From Streptomyces sp. NBC_01439 (GTDB taxonomy: Bacteria > Actinomycetota > Actinomycetes > Streptomycetales > Streptomycetaceae): 64,000 bases of DNA. Of the stretch, positions 48,997 to 57,414 are shown in pieces. Position 1 is the first letter of the stretch, and each line of letters opens with the position of its first letter. The stretch covers positions 5,557,001-5,621,000 of the forward strand of contig NZ_CP109487.1 in NCBI RefSeq assembly GCF_036227605.1. The letters are read 5' to 3'. The notes under the pieces are model-generated. The model made no database searches. It had not been told where the DNA came from and saw only the letters and a program-made list of their open reading frames with translations. Made by a program: the position numbers and the translations under genes.

Positions 48997-49434
48997 TCAG
49001 TGCTTGCGGACCTTGACGTCCTGCCTGTCCTGGGCGACCGTGGTGACCGACCTCGGCATCAGGCCCGACAGTTGGACCTCCTGGAGCTCGGCGGTGACCA
49101 CGGCGCGGCCCGGGCGCACGTTCACCCAGCGGCCCGGGGCCGTGGCCACCCACCGGCGCTCCGTGCCGTCACAGACGGCCTGCTCCGCGCCGATGCTCAG
49201 CCGGCCGCCCTCGTGCTCGACGGTCGCCTTGATCTGCATCGCCCCCGTGGGTGAAGCCTGCTCACAGTGGTACGACCCGGAAAGGGTGAGGGTCCCGTCG
49301 CCCGCGACGTACGCGTCGTGATGTACGGAAATGCCTTGATTGAAAACCGTGGCGCCGGCCGGAGCACAGAACAGCGTGGTGGCGGCCAGCGCGGAGAAGG
49401 CCACCAGGGACATTCGGCGGGGGGAGATGCGCAT
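48997..49434 (-). CDS. Secreted DUF6299-like protein, 145 aa
   Basis: ATG with GGAGGAAG upstream (MRISPRRMS). Signal peptide residues 1-30, cleavage near AGA. The mature ~115-residue beta-rich domain begins VHHDAYVAGDGTLTLSGSYHC and has two Cys (in SYHCE and AVCDG) likely disulfide-bonded. Streptomyces-type small exported protein; I assign DUF6299 by recollection of the domain start. Function unknown. Confidence 0.72.
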   Translation of the reverse strand: MRISPRRMSLVAFSALAATTLFCAPAGATVFNQGISVHHDAYVAGDGTLTLSGSYHCEQASPTGAMQIKATVEHEGGRLSIGAEQAVCDGTERRWVATAPGRWVNVRPGRAVVTAELQEVQLSGLMPRSVTTVAQDRQDVKVRKH

Positions 49435-49590
49435 TCTTCCTCCAAGGGGTGTGGACGGCGGTATTCCGCCGGAACGCATTGTGCTGGCAGGTGGACGTGC
49501 GCACGTGATCCGCGCGCTCGTGTCGTTGTGTGCAATTACCTGCTCGGGCGCGTGAAACTGGCCGGAATCACGCCCCCGAAGGGATCTTGC

Positions 49591-50178
49591 ATGCGCCAGC
49601 CCGCCCGCCCCCTGCCCGTCCTCGCCCTCCTCCCGGTCCTGCTGTTCGGTGTCACCGCCTGCCAGAGCGCCGCGGAGCGGGGTGCGCTCGCGCCCGCCGC
49701 CGGGCCGGCGGTCCTGGTGGACGACGGGGCACCGGGTGGGAAGGCGCCCGGACGGCCCGGCGCGAAGGACGCCCGTGTGGGTGGCACCGCACGGTTGCAC
49801 GGCAGCCAGTTCGGCCGGCACCTTCAGGTCGCGCTCGGGGCCTTCGTGGACCCGGCGATCAGCGTGGACAAGAACTTCGCCCCGCCCGCCGGGAAGCGCT
49901 GGGTGGCCGCCTCGATGTCCTTCGTCAACGTGGGGGGTGCCTCGTACGGGGCGCTCGGACGCATGTGGGCGCACGACGGCGCGGGGCGGCGTCATCCGGT
50001 GGTGAAGAGCGGCGAGCTGACGACCGGCAAACCGATCGTCTTCGATTCCCTGGAGGTCGGTGAGCGGGCCGAGGGATGGGTGGTGTTCGAAATTCCGGAA
50101 AGCACGCGCATTGTGCGGATCCAATACCAGGATGCGAACACGCGGGCGAATTCCGGAGAGGGTTTCTGGGCCGTCTAG
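49591..50178 (+). CDS. Putative lipoprotein, 195 aa
   Basis: ATG with AAGGGA upstream. Signal sequence with a lipobox VTAC at residues 21-24, so it should be lipid-anchored outside the membrane. After a disordered linker, residues ~65-195 form a beta-sandwich-like domain (RWVAASMSFVNVGGASYG ... EGWVVFEIPESTRIVRIQYQ) resembling DUF4352-type immunoglobulin-like lipoproteins. Divergent from the DUF6299 gene. Role unknown. Confidence 0.75.
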   Translation: MRQPARPLPVLALLPVLLFGVTACQSAAERGALAPAAGPAVLVDDGAPGGKAPGRPGAKDARVGGTARLHGSQFGRHLQVALGAFVDPAISVDKNFAPPAGKRWVAASMSFVNVGGASYGALGRMWAHDGAGRRHPVVKSGELTTGKPIVFDSLEVGERAEGWVVFEIPESTRIVRIQYQDANTRANSGEGFWAV

Positions 50179-50234
50179 CCCGCCCGGGTGACGGGCCGTG
50201 AAAGGCTCGCCGAAGAGACCACTAGGGTGCGCGC

Positions 50235-50729
50235 ATGACTTCTACTCAAGCCGAAATCGACCGGTCCCAGCTCGGCACCCTTTCGGTGCTCGCCTGGATC
50301 GGAGACCCCGAAGAGGCGCACGACATCCCGTACCTCCTCGCCTACACCCTCGGCGATGGACCGCAGGGCCGGGAGGCCGGCGAGGCGGCCGCCCGCGGGC
50401 TGCTGGAGGAGATCGGCCTGCCCATCGGCGACGTGGTCATGGACGGCACCCTCAAGGCGGCCACCTTCCCGGTGCAGATCCTGCTGGAGGGCAACCAGAT
50501 CGCCCTCACCCTGCCCGGGATGAACGCACGCTGCACCGCCCCCGACGAGTGGGTCGCCGCGGCGGACGAGAGCGGGCAGGCGTACTTCCTCTTCGCCACC
50601 CGCGCCTGGCCCGAGGCGGTTCCGGGCCAGCCGGTCGCGCCGGAGACCCTGCAGGCCTTCGCGGGCGACGAGTCCGTGCTCACCAGCAGCGCCCACTGCG
50701 TCCTCGCCGTGCGGCGCGTGCAGCGGTAG
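50235..50729 (+). CDS. DUF5949 family protein, 164 aa
   Basis: ATG start 56 bases after the lipoprotein stop, with only a weak ribosome-binding sequence. Cytosolic, acidic, with SQLGTLSVLAWIGDPEEAHDIPYLLAYTLGDGP near the N-terminus, which I recall as characteristic of the Streptomyces DUF5949 family. No catalytic motif visible. Function unknown. Confidence 0.7.
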   Translation: MTSTQAEIDRSQLGTLSVLAWIGDPEEAHDIPYLLAYTLGDGPQGREAGEAAARGLLEEIGLPIGDVVMDGTLKAATFPVQILLEGNQIALTLPGMNARCTAPDEWVAAADESGQAYFLFATRAWPEAVPGQPVAPETLQAFAGDESVLTSSAHCVLAVRRVQR

Positions 50730-50816
50730 CCACAGACCGGGTGCCGCCACCACCCGCTCCGGCCGCCGGGCCCCCAGCCTGCCCGGTGGCCGGTTCCGCT
50801 TCACCCGGGGCCGTGG

Positions 50817-52070
50817 TCAGGGCCGTTCGAAGGCGAACCGCAGCGAGCGGACCCGGTTGTCGAAGTTCGACCCCGCCAGGTCCGGCAGACCCACCGCCCG
50901 CAACCCGATCGGCCGGGTCAGCAGCTCGTGGAAGAGGGCCCTCATCTCCACCCGGGCCAGGTGCGCGCCCAGGCAGAAGTGCGGGCCGCCGCCGCCGAAC
51001 CCCAGGTGCGGATTGGGTGAGCGGGTGATGACGAAGGCGTCCGGGTCGGGGAAGACCGCCTCGTCGCGGTTGGCGGAGGCGTAGTAGAGGACCACCTTGT
51101 CGCCCGGCCGGAACACGTGCCCGTCCATGGTGTGCTCGGCCGCCACGGTCCGGCGGAACTGGATGATGGGCGTCGAGTGCCGGATCATCTCGTCCACCGC
51201 ACCGTCCGCGTACTTCTCGAAGTCCGAGAGCAACAGGTCCCGCTGGTCCGGATGGTCGGTCAGCAGGGACAGCCCGTGGGTGATCGCGTTCCGGGTGGTC
51301 TCCACCCCGGCGACCATCAACAGGGAGAAGAAGGCGCCGAGCTGGCGGGCCCCGAGGGCCTGGCCGTCGACGTTCGCGCACACCAGCGCCGAGATCAGGT
51401 CGTCGGTGGGGTGCTTGCGCCGCTCCCGCCCGATGCCCGCCACCATCCGCTGCATCCGGGCGAGCGCGCGCAGTCCGCGCCCGGGCATCCGCAGCCGTGA
51501 GCCCAGGCCCCGCTCCACACCGATGTTCTCGGAGGCGTGGTTGACGCGGTCGGCGATCTCGGCTCGGTAGCGCTCGGGGATGCCCATCATGTTGCAGATG
51601 ACCTCCAGGGGCAGCCGCGAGGCCACGGCCGAGACGAACTCGTCGGGCTGATCGGCCAGTACGTCGTCCACGATGCGGGCGGCCACGGCGTGGACGTCCG
51701 CCTCGGCGGCCGCCAGCAGGCGGGGCGTGAAGGCCCGCTGCACGATCTTGCGCAGCTGGGCGTGGTCGGGGCCGTCCAGATTGACCATCGAGTCCCCGAA
51801 CAGGGCACGCACCCAGCGGGCCGGTTCGGGGGTGGTCACGCCCGGGGCACTGGCGAAGACCTTGGGGAGGCGGCTGGCCTCCTGCACCTGGGCGTGGCGG
51901 ACGAGGGCCCAGTGGCCGCGCCCGGATCCTTCGGGGACGAACACCGGGCCCCCGACCGCACGCAGCCGGGCGAAGGCTGCGAGTCGGTGGGCGGGGGGCT
52001 GCTGCCAGAAGCCTGGCTCGGCCAGCTCCCTGCCGGGGTCGGTGCCGTGGCGTTGTGCCGGGAGTGTCAT
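50817..52070 (-). CDS. Cytochrome P450, 417 aa
   Basis: Heme-thiolate monooxygenase. Heme ligand Cys366 in FGGGGPHFCLGAH, I-helix oxygen-binding motif AGVETT (254-259), K-helix EMIR (294-297) pairing with the meander Arg. N-terminal helices and the VNLDGPDHAQLRKIVQRAFTPR C-helix are of the bacterial soluble class; the pattern is close to CYP124/125/126-like actinobacterial enzymes that hydroxylate lipids or steroids. No ferredoxin gene nearby. ATG at MTLPAQR has GGAGG some distance upstream. Confidence 0.93.
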   Translation of the reverse strand: MTLPAQRHGTDPGRELAEPGFWQQPPAHRLAAFARLRAVGGPVFVPEGSGRGHWALVRHAQVQEASRLPKVFASAPGVTTPEPARWVRALFGDSMVNLDGPDHAQLRKIVQRAFTPRLLAAAEADVHAVAARIVDDVLADQPDEFVSAVASRLPLEVICNMMGIPERYRAEIADRVNHASENIGVERGLGSRLRMPGRGLRALARMQRMVAGIGRERRKHPTDDLISALVCANVDGQALGARQLGAFFSLLMVAGVETTRNAITHGLSLLTDHPDQRDLLLSDFEKYADGAVDEMIRHSTPIIQFRRTVAAEHTMDGHVFRPGDKVVLYYASANRDEAVFPDPDAFVITRSPNPHLGFGGGGPHFCLGAHLARVEMRALFHELLTRPIGLRAVGLPDLAGSNFDNRVRSLRFAFERP

Positions 52071-52205
52071 GGCAGGGCCTCCAGTCGGTGCGCGTCGTTC
52101 TGCGCTGGAGAACGGCGGCGGGGGCGCGGGAGTGACGGTTCGGTGGGGAGCGCGTGCGGGTGCGGGAGTGCGGCAGGAACGTGCGGGTGCGGGCGGCCCG
52201 GGGAG

Positions 52206-53243
52206 TCAGACGGCGGCACCGGTGGCCGCACCGGCCCGTGTGGACAGGGTGAGGCCGACCGCCACCGTCAGCACCCCGACGAGGCCCGCCCACAGGACGG
52301 CGTACGTCCCCGACCAGGTGCAGGCGAGCGTCACGAGCGCGGCCACGGGCAGGACCAGCTGTTGGGCGGGGCCGCGCTTGAAGTGGCGGGAGTGCAGCAG
52401 CCACACCATCAGCAGGAACAGCGCGGTCGGGACGGTGACGGAGGCGTTCGCGGCGACCTGGGAGATGTGCGCCTTGCCCACCGCGTGCTCGACCGCGACC
52501 TCGATGCCGGCGCCGATCGCCGCACCCGAAAGGAAGATCAGCAGGTGCCCGTAACCCCAGGGGATGGCCTCGCGGTTGGAGTTCAGGTGCTGGTGCATCG
52601 GTACGGCGAAGTAGATCCACCACGCGGCGAAGACGATCAGCAACCCGCCCGCCGCGATGGGCAGCAGCTGGTCCAGCGCCTCGTGCTCGTCGATCGCGGA
52701 CTTGACCGCCACCGTGGCCGCGGCGATCGTCTCGCCGAGCACGATGATGGTGAACAGGCCGTACCGTTCCACGATGTGGTGGGCGTGCCAGGGCGTCTGG
52801 TGCCCGCGTTCGGCGATCACCGGAACCGCCAGCTCGGCGACGAGCAGGACGACGAACAGCCAGCGCTTCAGGTCGTCCGGGACGAACAGCAGCCCGATCC
52901 AGCCCAGCTGGCAGATCACCAGTCCGGCCGCGTACTTCAGCGCGGAGGCCCGGGCCTCGCCCTGCCCCCCGGAGGCGGCCCGCAGCCACTGCGCCGTCAG
53001 GGCGACGCGCATGATGATGTAGCCGGTGACCGCGACCGCCCAGTCGTTGTCGTCGAAGGCCCGGCTCACCCCGGCCGCGTACACGAGCACACCGGCGATC
53101 TGCACGAGCGTCGCGATCCGGTAGGGGGCGTCGTCCACGTCGTACGCCGAGGCGAACCAGGTGAAGTTCATCCAGGCCCACCCGTGAACCAAGGGAACAG
53201 CACCGCTTCTGACCTGGGCAAACGCTGAAAACAGGCGTTCCAC
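52206..53243 (-). pseudogene. ltrA: ltrA (low-temperature-requirement A family), 5' end missing
   Basis: The visible ORF encodes most of an LtrA-family membrane protein: WAWMNFTWFASAYDVDD, AFDDNDWAV, HIVERYGLFTIIVLGE and eight or so TM helices. Intact members are ~390-410 residues and begin with a LELFFDLVFVF-type segment; that N-terminal part is absent. The similarity starts near 53,185, and the ~19 upstream codons (MERLFSAFAQVRSG...) look unrelated. The break coincides with the edge of the integrative element, so ltrA is probably disrupted. Function of LtrA is poorly known. Confidence 0.75.
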
Positions 53244-53248
53244 ACGCT
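53186..53248. other. Candidate left attachment junction (attL)
   Basis: This stretch plus the bases right of the IS701 copy (54,699-54,734) originally lay between ltrA and the integrase gene. Large serine integrases place attP directly next to their own gene. An imperfect inverted repeat AACGCTG-AAAA-CAGGCGTT at 53,221-53,239 is present. The exact crossover dinucleotide cannot be placed without the right junction or an empty site. Confidence 0.4.
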
Positions 53249-53252
53249 CTAG
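53249..53252. repeat. Target-site duplication CTAG, left copy of IS701 element
   Basis: Identical CTAG at 54,695-54,698 on the right side. CTAG fits YTAR. Confidence 0.8.
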
Positions 53253-54694
53253 TAGGGCTTGGTCAGGTTGGGGCTGGTGTTGCGTGTCCTAAGGGCTCGG
53301 TGAGTCGTTCAAGACGTGTGACGCCGGAGGAAATTGCAGCTGTACGTGGCGAGTTGGAGGACTTCGCGGCGGAGGTTTTCGAGCCGTTCGCGCGTAAGGA
53401 TCAGCGTCGGTGGGGGCGGGTTTACCTGCGGGGCCTGCTCACGGACGGGCAGCGCAAGTCGGTCGAGCCGATGGCCGCCCGGCTGGGCGAGGACGGGAAC
53501 CGTCAGGCCCTGGCCCACTTCATCACCACCAGCCCGTGGGACCCCGCGCATGTGCGGGCCCGGCTGGCCTGGAGCATGGAGAAGGCGATCCGGCCCACCG
53601 TGCTGATCTTCGATGACACCGGCTTCCTCAAGGACGGCAATGCCTCGGCGTGTGTCTCGCGGCAGTACACCGGCACTGCGGGCAAGGTCACCAACTGCCA
53701 GGTGGGCGTCTCCCTGCACCTGGCCTCGGACCACGCCTCGGTGGCGGTCAACTGGCGGCTGTTCCAGCCCGAGGCCTGGGACCCCGCCTCGCCGAAGGCG
53801 GACCCGGCCAAGGTCGCCCGCCGCACCGCCTGCGGCATTCCCGACGACACCGGGCATGTGGAGAAATGGCAGCTGGCCCTGGACATGCTGGATGAGACCC
53901 GCTCGTGGGGCATCGAGGTGCCGCTGGCCGTCGCGGACGCCGGATACGGAGACGCGGCGGCATTCCGGCACGGCCTGCAGGCCCGCGGCCTCAACTACAT
54001 GGTGGGGATCTCCACCACCCTCTCGGCCCAGCCCGGCGAAGCCGTGCCGGTGACCGAGCCCTACTCCGGGAACGGACGGCCACCCGTGGCGAAGTACCCG
54101 GACAAGCCGCAGTCGGTGAAACAGCTGGTCATCGCGGCCGGCCGGAAGACGGCGAAGCCAGTGCAATGGCGTGAGGGCTCCCGGCCCGGCACCGGCCGCA
54201 GCGGCTTCAAGCGGATGTACTCGCGGTTCGTGGCCTTGCGGATCCGGCCTGCCGGTCGCGAGGTCCGCCACACGGTCGAGGGCCCGGAACTGCCCGCATG
54301 CTGGCTGCTGGCCGAGTGGCCGGCCGACCAGGGCGAACCCGTTCAGTTCTGGCTCTCCGACCTGCCCGCCGACACCCCGCTGACCACCCTGGTCCGCCTG
54401 GCCAAGCTCCGCTGGCGCATCGAGCACGACTACCGCGAGATGAAACAGGCCCTGGGACTTGCCCACTTCGAGGGACGCACCTGGAACGGATGGCACCACC
54501 ACGTCACCCTCGTATCCGTCGCCCACGCCTTCTGCACCCTGCAACGACTGGCCAGAGCCCCAAAAGACATGGCGCCGGCCTGAGCCTCTACCAAGTCGTC
54601 CGCGAGCTACAAACCCTCCTCGCGACATGGACCGGCGCATGCCCCACCTGCCACCGCGGCATACCCACACCAACCCCAACCTGACCAAGCCCTA
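53253..54694 (+). mobile_element. IS701-family insertion sequence, 1,442 bp
   Basis: Terminal inverted repeats of ~28 bases, TAGGGCTTGGTCAGGTTGGG... at the left and its complement at the right, with one mismatch. Both ends are flanked by CTAG (53,249-53,252 and 54,695-54,698), a 4-bp target duplication of the YTAR type reported for IS701-family elements. One transposase gene fills the element. The insertion separates the ltrA remnant from the integrase start. Confidence 0.9.
53300..54583 (+). CDS. IS701-family DDE transposase, 427 aa, frame interrupted near 3' end
   Basis: RNase H-like transposase. GTG start 47 bases inside the left repeat. Catalytic acidic residues are visible in LIFDDTGFLKDG (Asp105/106), AVADAGYGD (Asp213) and RWRIEHDYREMKQALG (Glu). 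The zero frame stops at 54,583, but the -1 frame continues to 54,684 with LSLYQVVRELQTLL and a CPTCHR motif typical of the family's C-terminus. The heptamer CCCAAAA at 54,559-54,565 sits in the slippery register, so programmed -1 frameshifting, or a simple indel, would explain it. Confidence 0.88.
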   Translation: MSRSRRVTPEEIAAVRGELEDFAAEVFEPFARKDQRRWGRVYLRGLLTDGQRKSVEPMAARLGEDGNRQALAHFITTSPWDPAHVRARLAWSMEKAIRPTVLIFDDTGFLKDGNASACVSRQYTGTAGKVTNCQVGVSLHLASDHASVAVNWRLFQPEAWDPASPKADPAKVARRTACGIPDDTGHVEKWQLALDMLDETRSWGIEVPLAVADAGYGDAAAFRHGLQARGLNYMVGISTTLSAQPGEAVPVTEPYSGNGRPPVAKYPDKPQSVKQLVIAAGRKTAKPVQWREGSRPGTGRSGFKRMYSRFVALRIRPAGREVRHTVEGPELPACWLLAEWPADQGEPVQFWLSDLPADTPLTTLVRLAKLRWRIEHDYREMKQALGLAHFEGRTWNGWHHHVTLVSVAHAFCTLQRLARAPKDMAPA

Positions 54695-54698
54695 CTAG
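54695..54698. repeat. Target-site duplication CTAG, right copy of IS701 element
   Basis: Matches the left copy at 53,249-53,252 and directly abuts the right terminal inverted repeat. Confidence 0.8.
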
Positions 54699-54734
54699 GA
54701 CTTCGAGAAGCGGCCCTACGGCGAACGGAACATC

Positions 54735-56423
54735 ATGGAACGCACAGACCTGCCCACCCTCCGCGCGCTGGGCTTCGAGGATGAAGAGCTACAGCGGATA
54801 GGGCTTTGGGAGGTTGCTGAGGGTGCCTCTGCCGACCTGGCAGAGGCATACATCAGGCGCAGCAAGAAGCGCGACGACCTTTCCACGCTGCGGGCTCACG
54901 TCCGGGATATCTGCCGCACGGCAGCCACTGAAGACGTGACCATTCGCCACGTTTGGTTTGAGCAGAAGTCGGCGAGTAAGGCGCACGTACGTCGCGAGGA
55001 GTTCGAAAAGGCAACTGCCGCTGTCCTTGAAGGACTTTCTAGGACGCTTTACGTGTGGAAGACAGACCGGCTTTCCCGCCGGGGCATGGGCGCTGTGGAC
55101 CGGCTCATTGATGATTTCAAGCCTCGCGGAGCCCGCATCGTCTCCGTGACTGAGGGGCTGGACTCTTCACAGCGGGGCGTGCGAATGGTGTTCGGCATTC
55201 TCAGTGACCGTGCGCGCGAGGAGGCGGAAGACATCGCCATGCGTACTAAGACCGGCGGGGACGCGCACAAGGCTGAGGGACGCTGGCCCGGCGGAGTAGT
55301 CCCGTACGGTCTGCGCTGTCCCAAGGGAAGTGGCAAGTTGGAGCACGACCCGGCGGAGTACCCGACAGCGCGCCGCATTGCTGAGGCTCTTCTAGATGGC
55401 GACACCCCTGCGGGAATAGCCAACACACTGAATGCCGAAAGCACCAAAACCCGTAAGGGGAAGATGTGGCGTGCGCAGACCGTAATTCACCTTGCGCAGT
55501 CTCCTAGCTGGGCTGGGCTCATCCCCGATCGGGAGCGGGCTAAGGATGAATTCGGTAACCCCCTGGATAAGTGGCACCGGCGCGGAACACCGCTCATGGG
55601 CCCTGACGGTCACCCGGTCAAGGCAGGGGAAGGGGTGGTCACCTTCGCTGAGTGGCAGAAAATCAGCGCAATCATCAGTGGGCGAAGCCGTCCAGGGACC
55701 GCGATTGGTGACCGGTCACGTGGCGTTCGCAAGGCAGCCACCATCATGACCGGCATTCTCCGATGCCCTCACTGCAAAGGTTCCATGGGGAACGGCGGGC
55801 GCAATTATCGGTGCATCACGCGAATGAACCAGGGTGAAGCCGCCTGTACGGGAATGGCAACCCTTCGGAAGCGTGTAGATGAAGCCATGGCAGTTATGTG
55901 GATTAACCACGTGCTGATGCTGCCCCCAGGGTCACCGACGATTCAGACGATTGCCAGGGGCTGGCTGTCCTATCAGGACCCGGCCAAAGAAGCGCGCAAG
56001 CGCGCCGTAAGTGCAGCGCTGGACAACGCGGCGGCGCGAGAGCTTCGCCTACAAAAGGAGTTCTTCATTGGGGGTGGAATGGATGAGTCTCAGTACGAAT
56101 CTCTGCGCTCTGAGCTTTCCGCCCAAATCGCGGGGCTGAAATCCGAGCTGGCAGAGCTGTCCCGAGAAGCCGACCTCACGCCGCTCATGGACCCCGAATC
56201 GCTAGCCGACTTGTGGAATGACGCTGGCATTGAGGGACAGCGTGCCCTACTCAAAGCGGCCTTGAAGGGTGTGACGATGGTTCCGCCGAAGGGTGTTGGG
56301 GACCGAACGCCTATCCTCGACCGCCTGATACCGGCATGGCGAGACGACAGCGTGAACCCGGCGGAAGAATCCGCATGGGATGGATGGGAAGAGCGGCGCA
56401 CACAAGTCACGGCCGCGAACTAG
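54735..56423 (+). CDS. int: Large serine recombinase (integrase), 562 aa
   Basis: Site-specific recombinase that integrates and excises the element. Catalytic Ser43 in AYIRRSKKRDD; conserved Arg in KTDRLSRRGMG; the resolvase domain ends near residue 175, followed by a recombinase domain (GGVVPYGLRC ... GIANTLNAE, about 195-290), a zinc ribbon (CPHC ... CITRMNQGEAAC, about 343-372) and a C-terminal coiled coil near 440-475. Length and layout match phage and integrative-element serine integrases. The native promoter region is split off by the IS701 copy 36 bases upstream. Confidence 0.94.
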   Translation: MERTDLPTLRALGFEDEELQRIGLWEVAEGASADLAEAYIRRSKKRDDLSTLRAHVRDICRTAATEDVTIRHVWFEQKSASKAHVRREEFEKATAAVLEGLSRTLYVWKTDRLSRRGMGAVDRLIDDFKPRGARIVSVTEGLDSSQRGVRMVFGILSDRAREEAEDIAMRTKTGGDAHKAEGRWPGGVVPYGLRCPKGSGKLEHDPAEYPTARRIAEALLDGDTPAGIANTLNAESTKTRKGKMWRAQTVIHLAQSPSWAGLIPDRERAKDEFGNPLDKWHRRGTPLMGPDGHPVKAGEGVVTFAEWQKISAIISGRSRPGTAIGDRSRGVRKAATIMTGILRCPHCKGSMGNGGRNYRCITRMNQGEAACTGMATLRKRVDEAMAVMWINHVLMLPPGSPTIQTIARGWLSYQDPAKEARKRAVSAALDNAAARELRLQKEFFIGGGMDESQYESLRSELSAQIAGLKSELAELSREADLTPLMDPESLADLWNDAGIEGQRALLKAALKGVTMVPPKGVGDRTPILDRLIPAWRDDSVNPAEESAWDGWEERRTQVTAAN

Positions 56424-56442
56424 CCGCTGCCACTGAGGCTCT

Positions 56443-56476
56443 GAGCCCCCGTCTGGTCATTGACCGGCGGGGGCTC
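56443..56476 (+). terminator. Terminator after the integrase gene
   Basis: GAGCCCCCG / CGGGGGCTC perfect 9-bp stem, with a smaller inner GGTCA/TGACC pairing in the loop, 20 bases after the integrase stop and followed by TCTC. Confidence 0.8.
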
Positions 56477-56672
56477 TCTCGTGCCCTGAGTAAGTGGCCC
56501 CCTGCGTGCCTTCCGCGTGCTCTCTGACGCCCCCCAGGGACCGGCGGACGACTCAGGGGCGCTCAGGCGGGCACACATGGCTTCACGTGCAGGCTGCCGC
56601 CCACGGGCAATCCACTCCTTCACTCCCCTTTGAAACCGCTTACCGGTAGCCGCACCAACGAGGGGAAGCACC
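56477..56672. other. Leader of the first small ORF, with repeat shared with the later leader
   Basis: No gene seen. CTCAGGCGGGCAC near 56,560 recurs near 56,985, and the block CCCACGGGC(A/G)ATC(C/G)ACTC ... ACTCCCCT...GA(A/G)ACCG recurs in 57,150-57,250. TCCCCT here is complementary to the AGGGGA ribosome-binding site at ~56,660. This suggests duplicated regulatory leaders in front of two small genes. Confidence 0.4.
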
Positions 56673-56861
56673 ATGACCGAGGCTCTTAACCGCGCAATGC
56701 AGATCATGACTCGGTACGTCGAGATGACCGGCGGGCCGATGGACTCAGTTGCGCTCACGGATGTCATCACGGACCTTGCCCTTTGGGGCTACAGCAACGG
56801 CCTCGACTCCGCCGATGCGGTCCGCAGTGCAATGGAGACGCACGTTCCTGCCGAGCGCTAA
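56673..56861 (+). CDS. Small hypothetical protein, 62 aa
   Basis: ATG with GAGGGGAAG upstream. Acidic, helical, cytosolic; begins MTEALNRAMQIMTRYVEMTGG. No recognised domain. First of the element's small genes after the integrase; good ribosome-binding site supports translation. Confidence 0.65.
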   Translation: MTEALNRAMQIMTRYVEMTGGPMDSVALTDVITDLALWGYSNGLDSADAVRSAMETHVPAER

Positions 56862-57240
56862 TACCTCCCACGGCAGCCCGTCTGAATCGCCGACCTGAGG
56901 TGGCTTCCCCGTGCCCTCAGCGGGCCTCTGAGGACTTCCCCGGGGTTGCCGACAGGCGGGATCCGCCAGGCGGCCCGTAGGCACTCAGGCGGGCACGTGG
57001 CGCCCCGCCCTACTCGGGAACAGCGGGCAGATCCACGGGAGTTGGTGTCAAAATTCCTGACACCTGAGAAGACCCTCTATACGCGGATGGGAACCCTCTA
57101 CAGGTGCAAGCTTTTTCGACACCACCGTTGCGATCGGCACTTGGCAGCCGGCCCACGGGCGATCGACTCACTAGATAAATTAGGAAGGAACGATGCGGGT
57201 CCTGTCTCCACGTGGAGGCAATCGGCTCTCTAACTCCCCT
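56862..57240. other. Noncoding stretch within the element
   Basis: No convincing gene in ~380 bases. It holds repeats of the upstream leader (see 56,477-56,672), short CACGTGG palindrome-like sites at 56,994 and ~57,210, and a TTGGCA...TAAATTAGG segment near 57,143-57,184 that could be promoter-like. Replication-related iterons cannot be excluded since the primase gene is close. Confidence 0.4.
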
Positions 57241-57414
57241 CCGAGACCGGTTGGACGGCGAATCCAGCATCCCGGTCATGTACTGACGCGCACCCCCTTT
57301 AGCTAAGCCCCCGGTCTCGTACCGGTTTCATCGCTGCGGATTTCGCCGTCCACGCAGCGTGTGAGACCAGGTGCGAACCGGGGGCTTTTCTTTTACCCAA
57401 AAGGACGGCGAACC
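57241..57414 (+). ncRNA. Candidate structured leader RNA with loop-exposed anti-Shine-Dalgarno
   Basis: The 10-mer GGACGGCGAA occurs at 57,253-57,262 and again at 57,403-57,412, where it contains the ribosome-binding site of the next gene. Its exact complement TTCGCCGTCC is at 57,342-57,351, in the loop of a perfect 7-bp hairpin (CGCTGCG 57,332-57,338 / CGCAGCG 57,353-57,359). This sits inside a perfect 11-bp stem (57,305-57,315 / 57,377-57,387) followed by TTTTCTTTT, a terminator. GAGACCGG at 57,243 can also pair with CCGGTCTC at 57,311, which would break that stem. Confidence 0.55.

Noticed and set aside
53186..54734. tRNA gene as attachment site
   Set aside because: No tRNA-like cloverleaf sequence found here; the integrase is a large serine recombinase, and the disrupted gene is ltrA.
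57305..57395. Plain terminator with no regulatory role
   Set aside because: Not fully excluded, but the exact 10-base loop complementarity to the ribosome-binding site, present twice, is too specific for a simple terminator.
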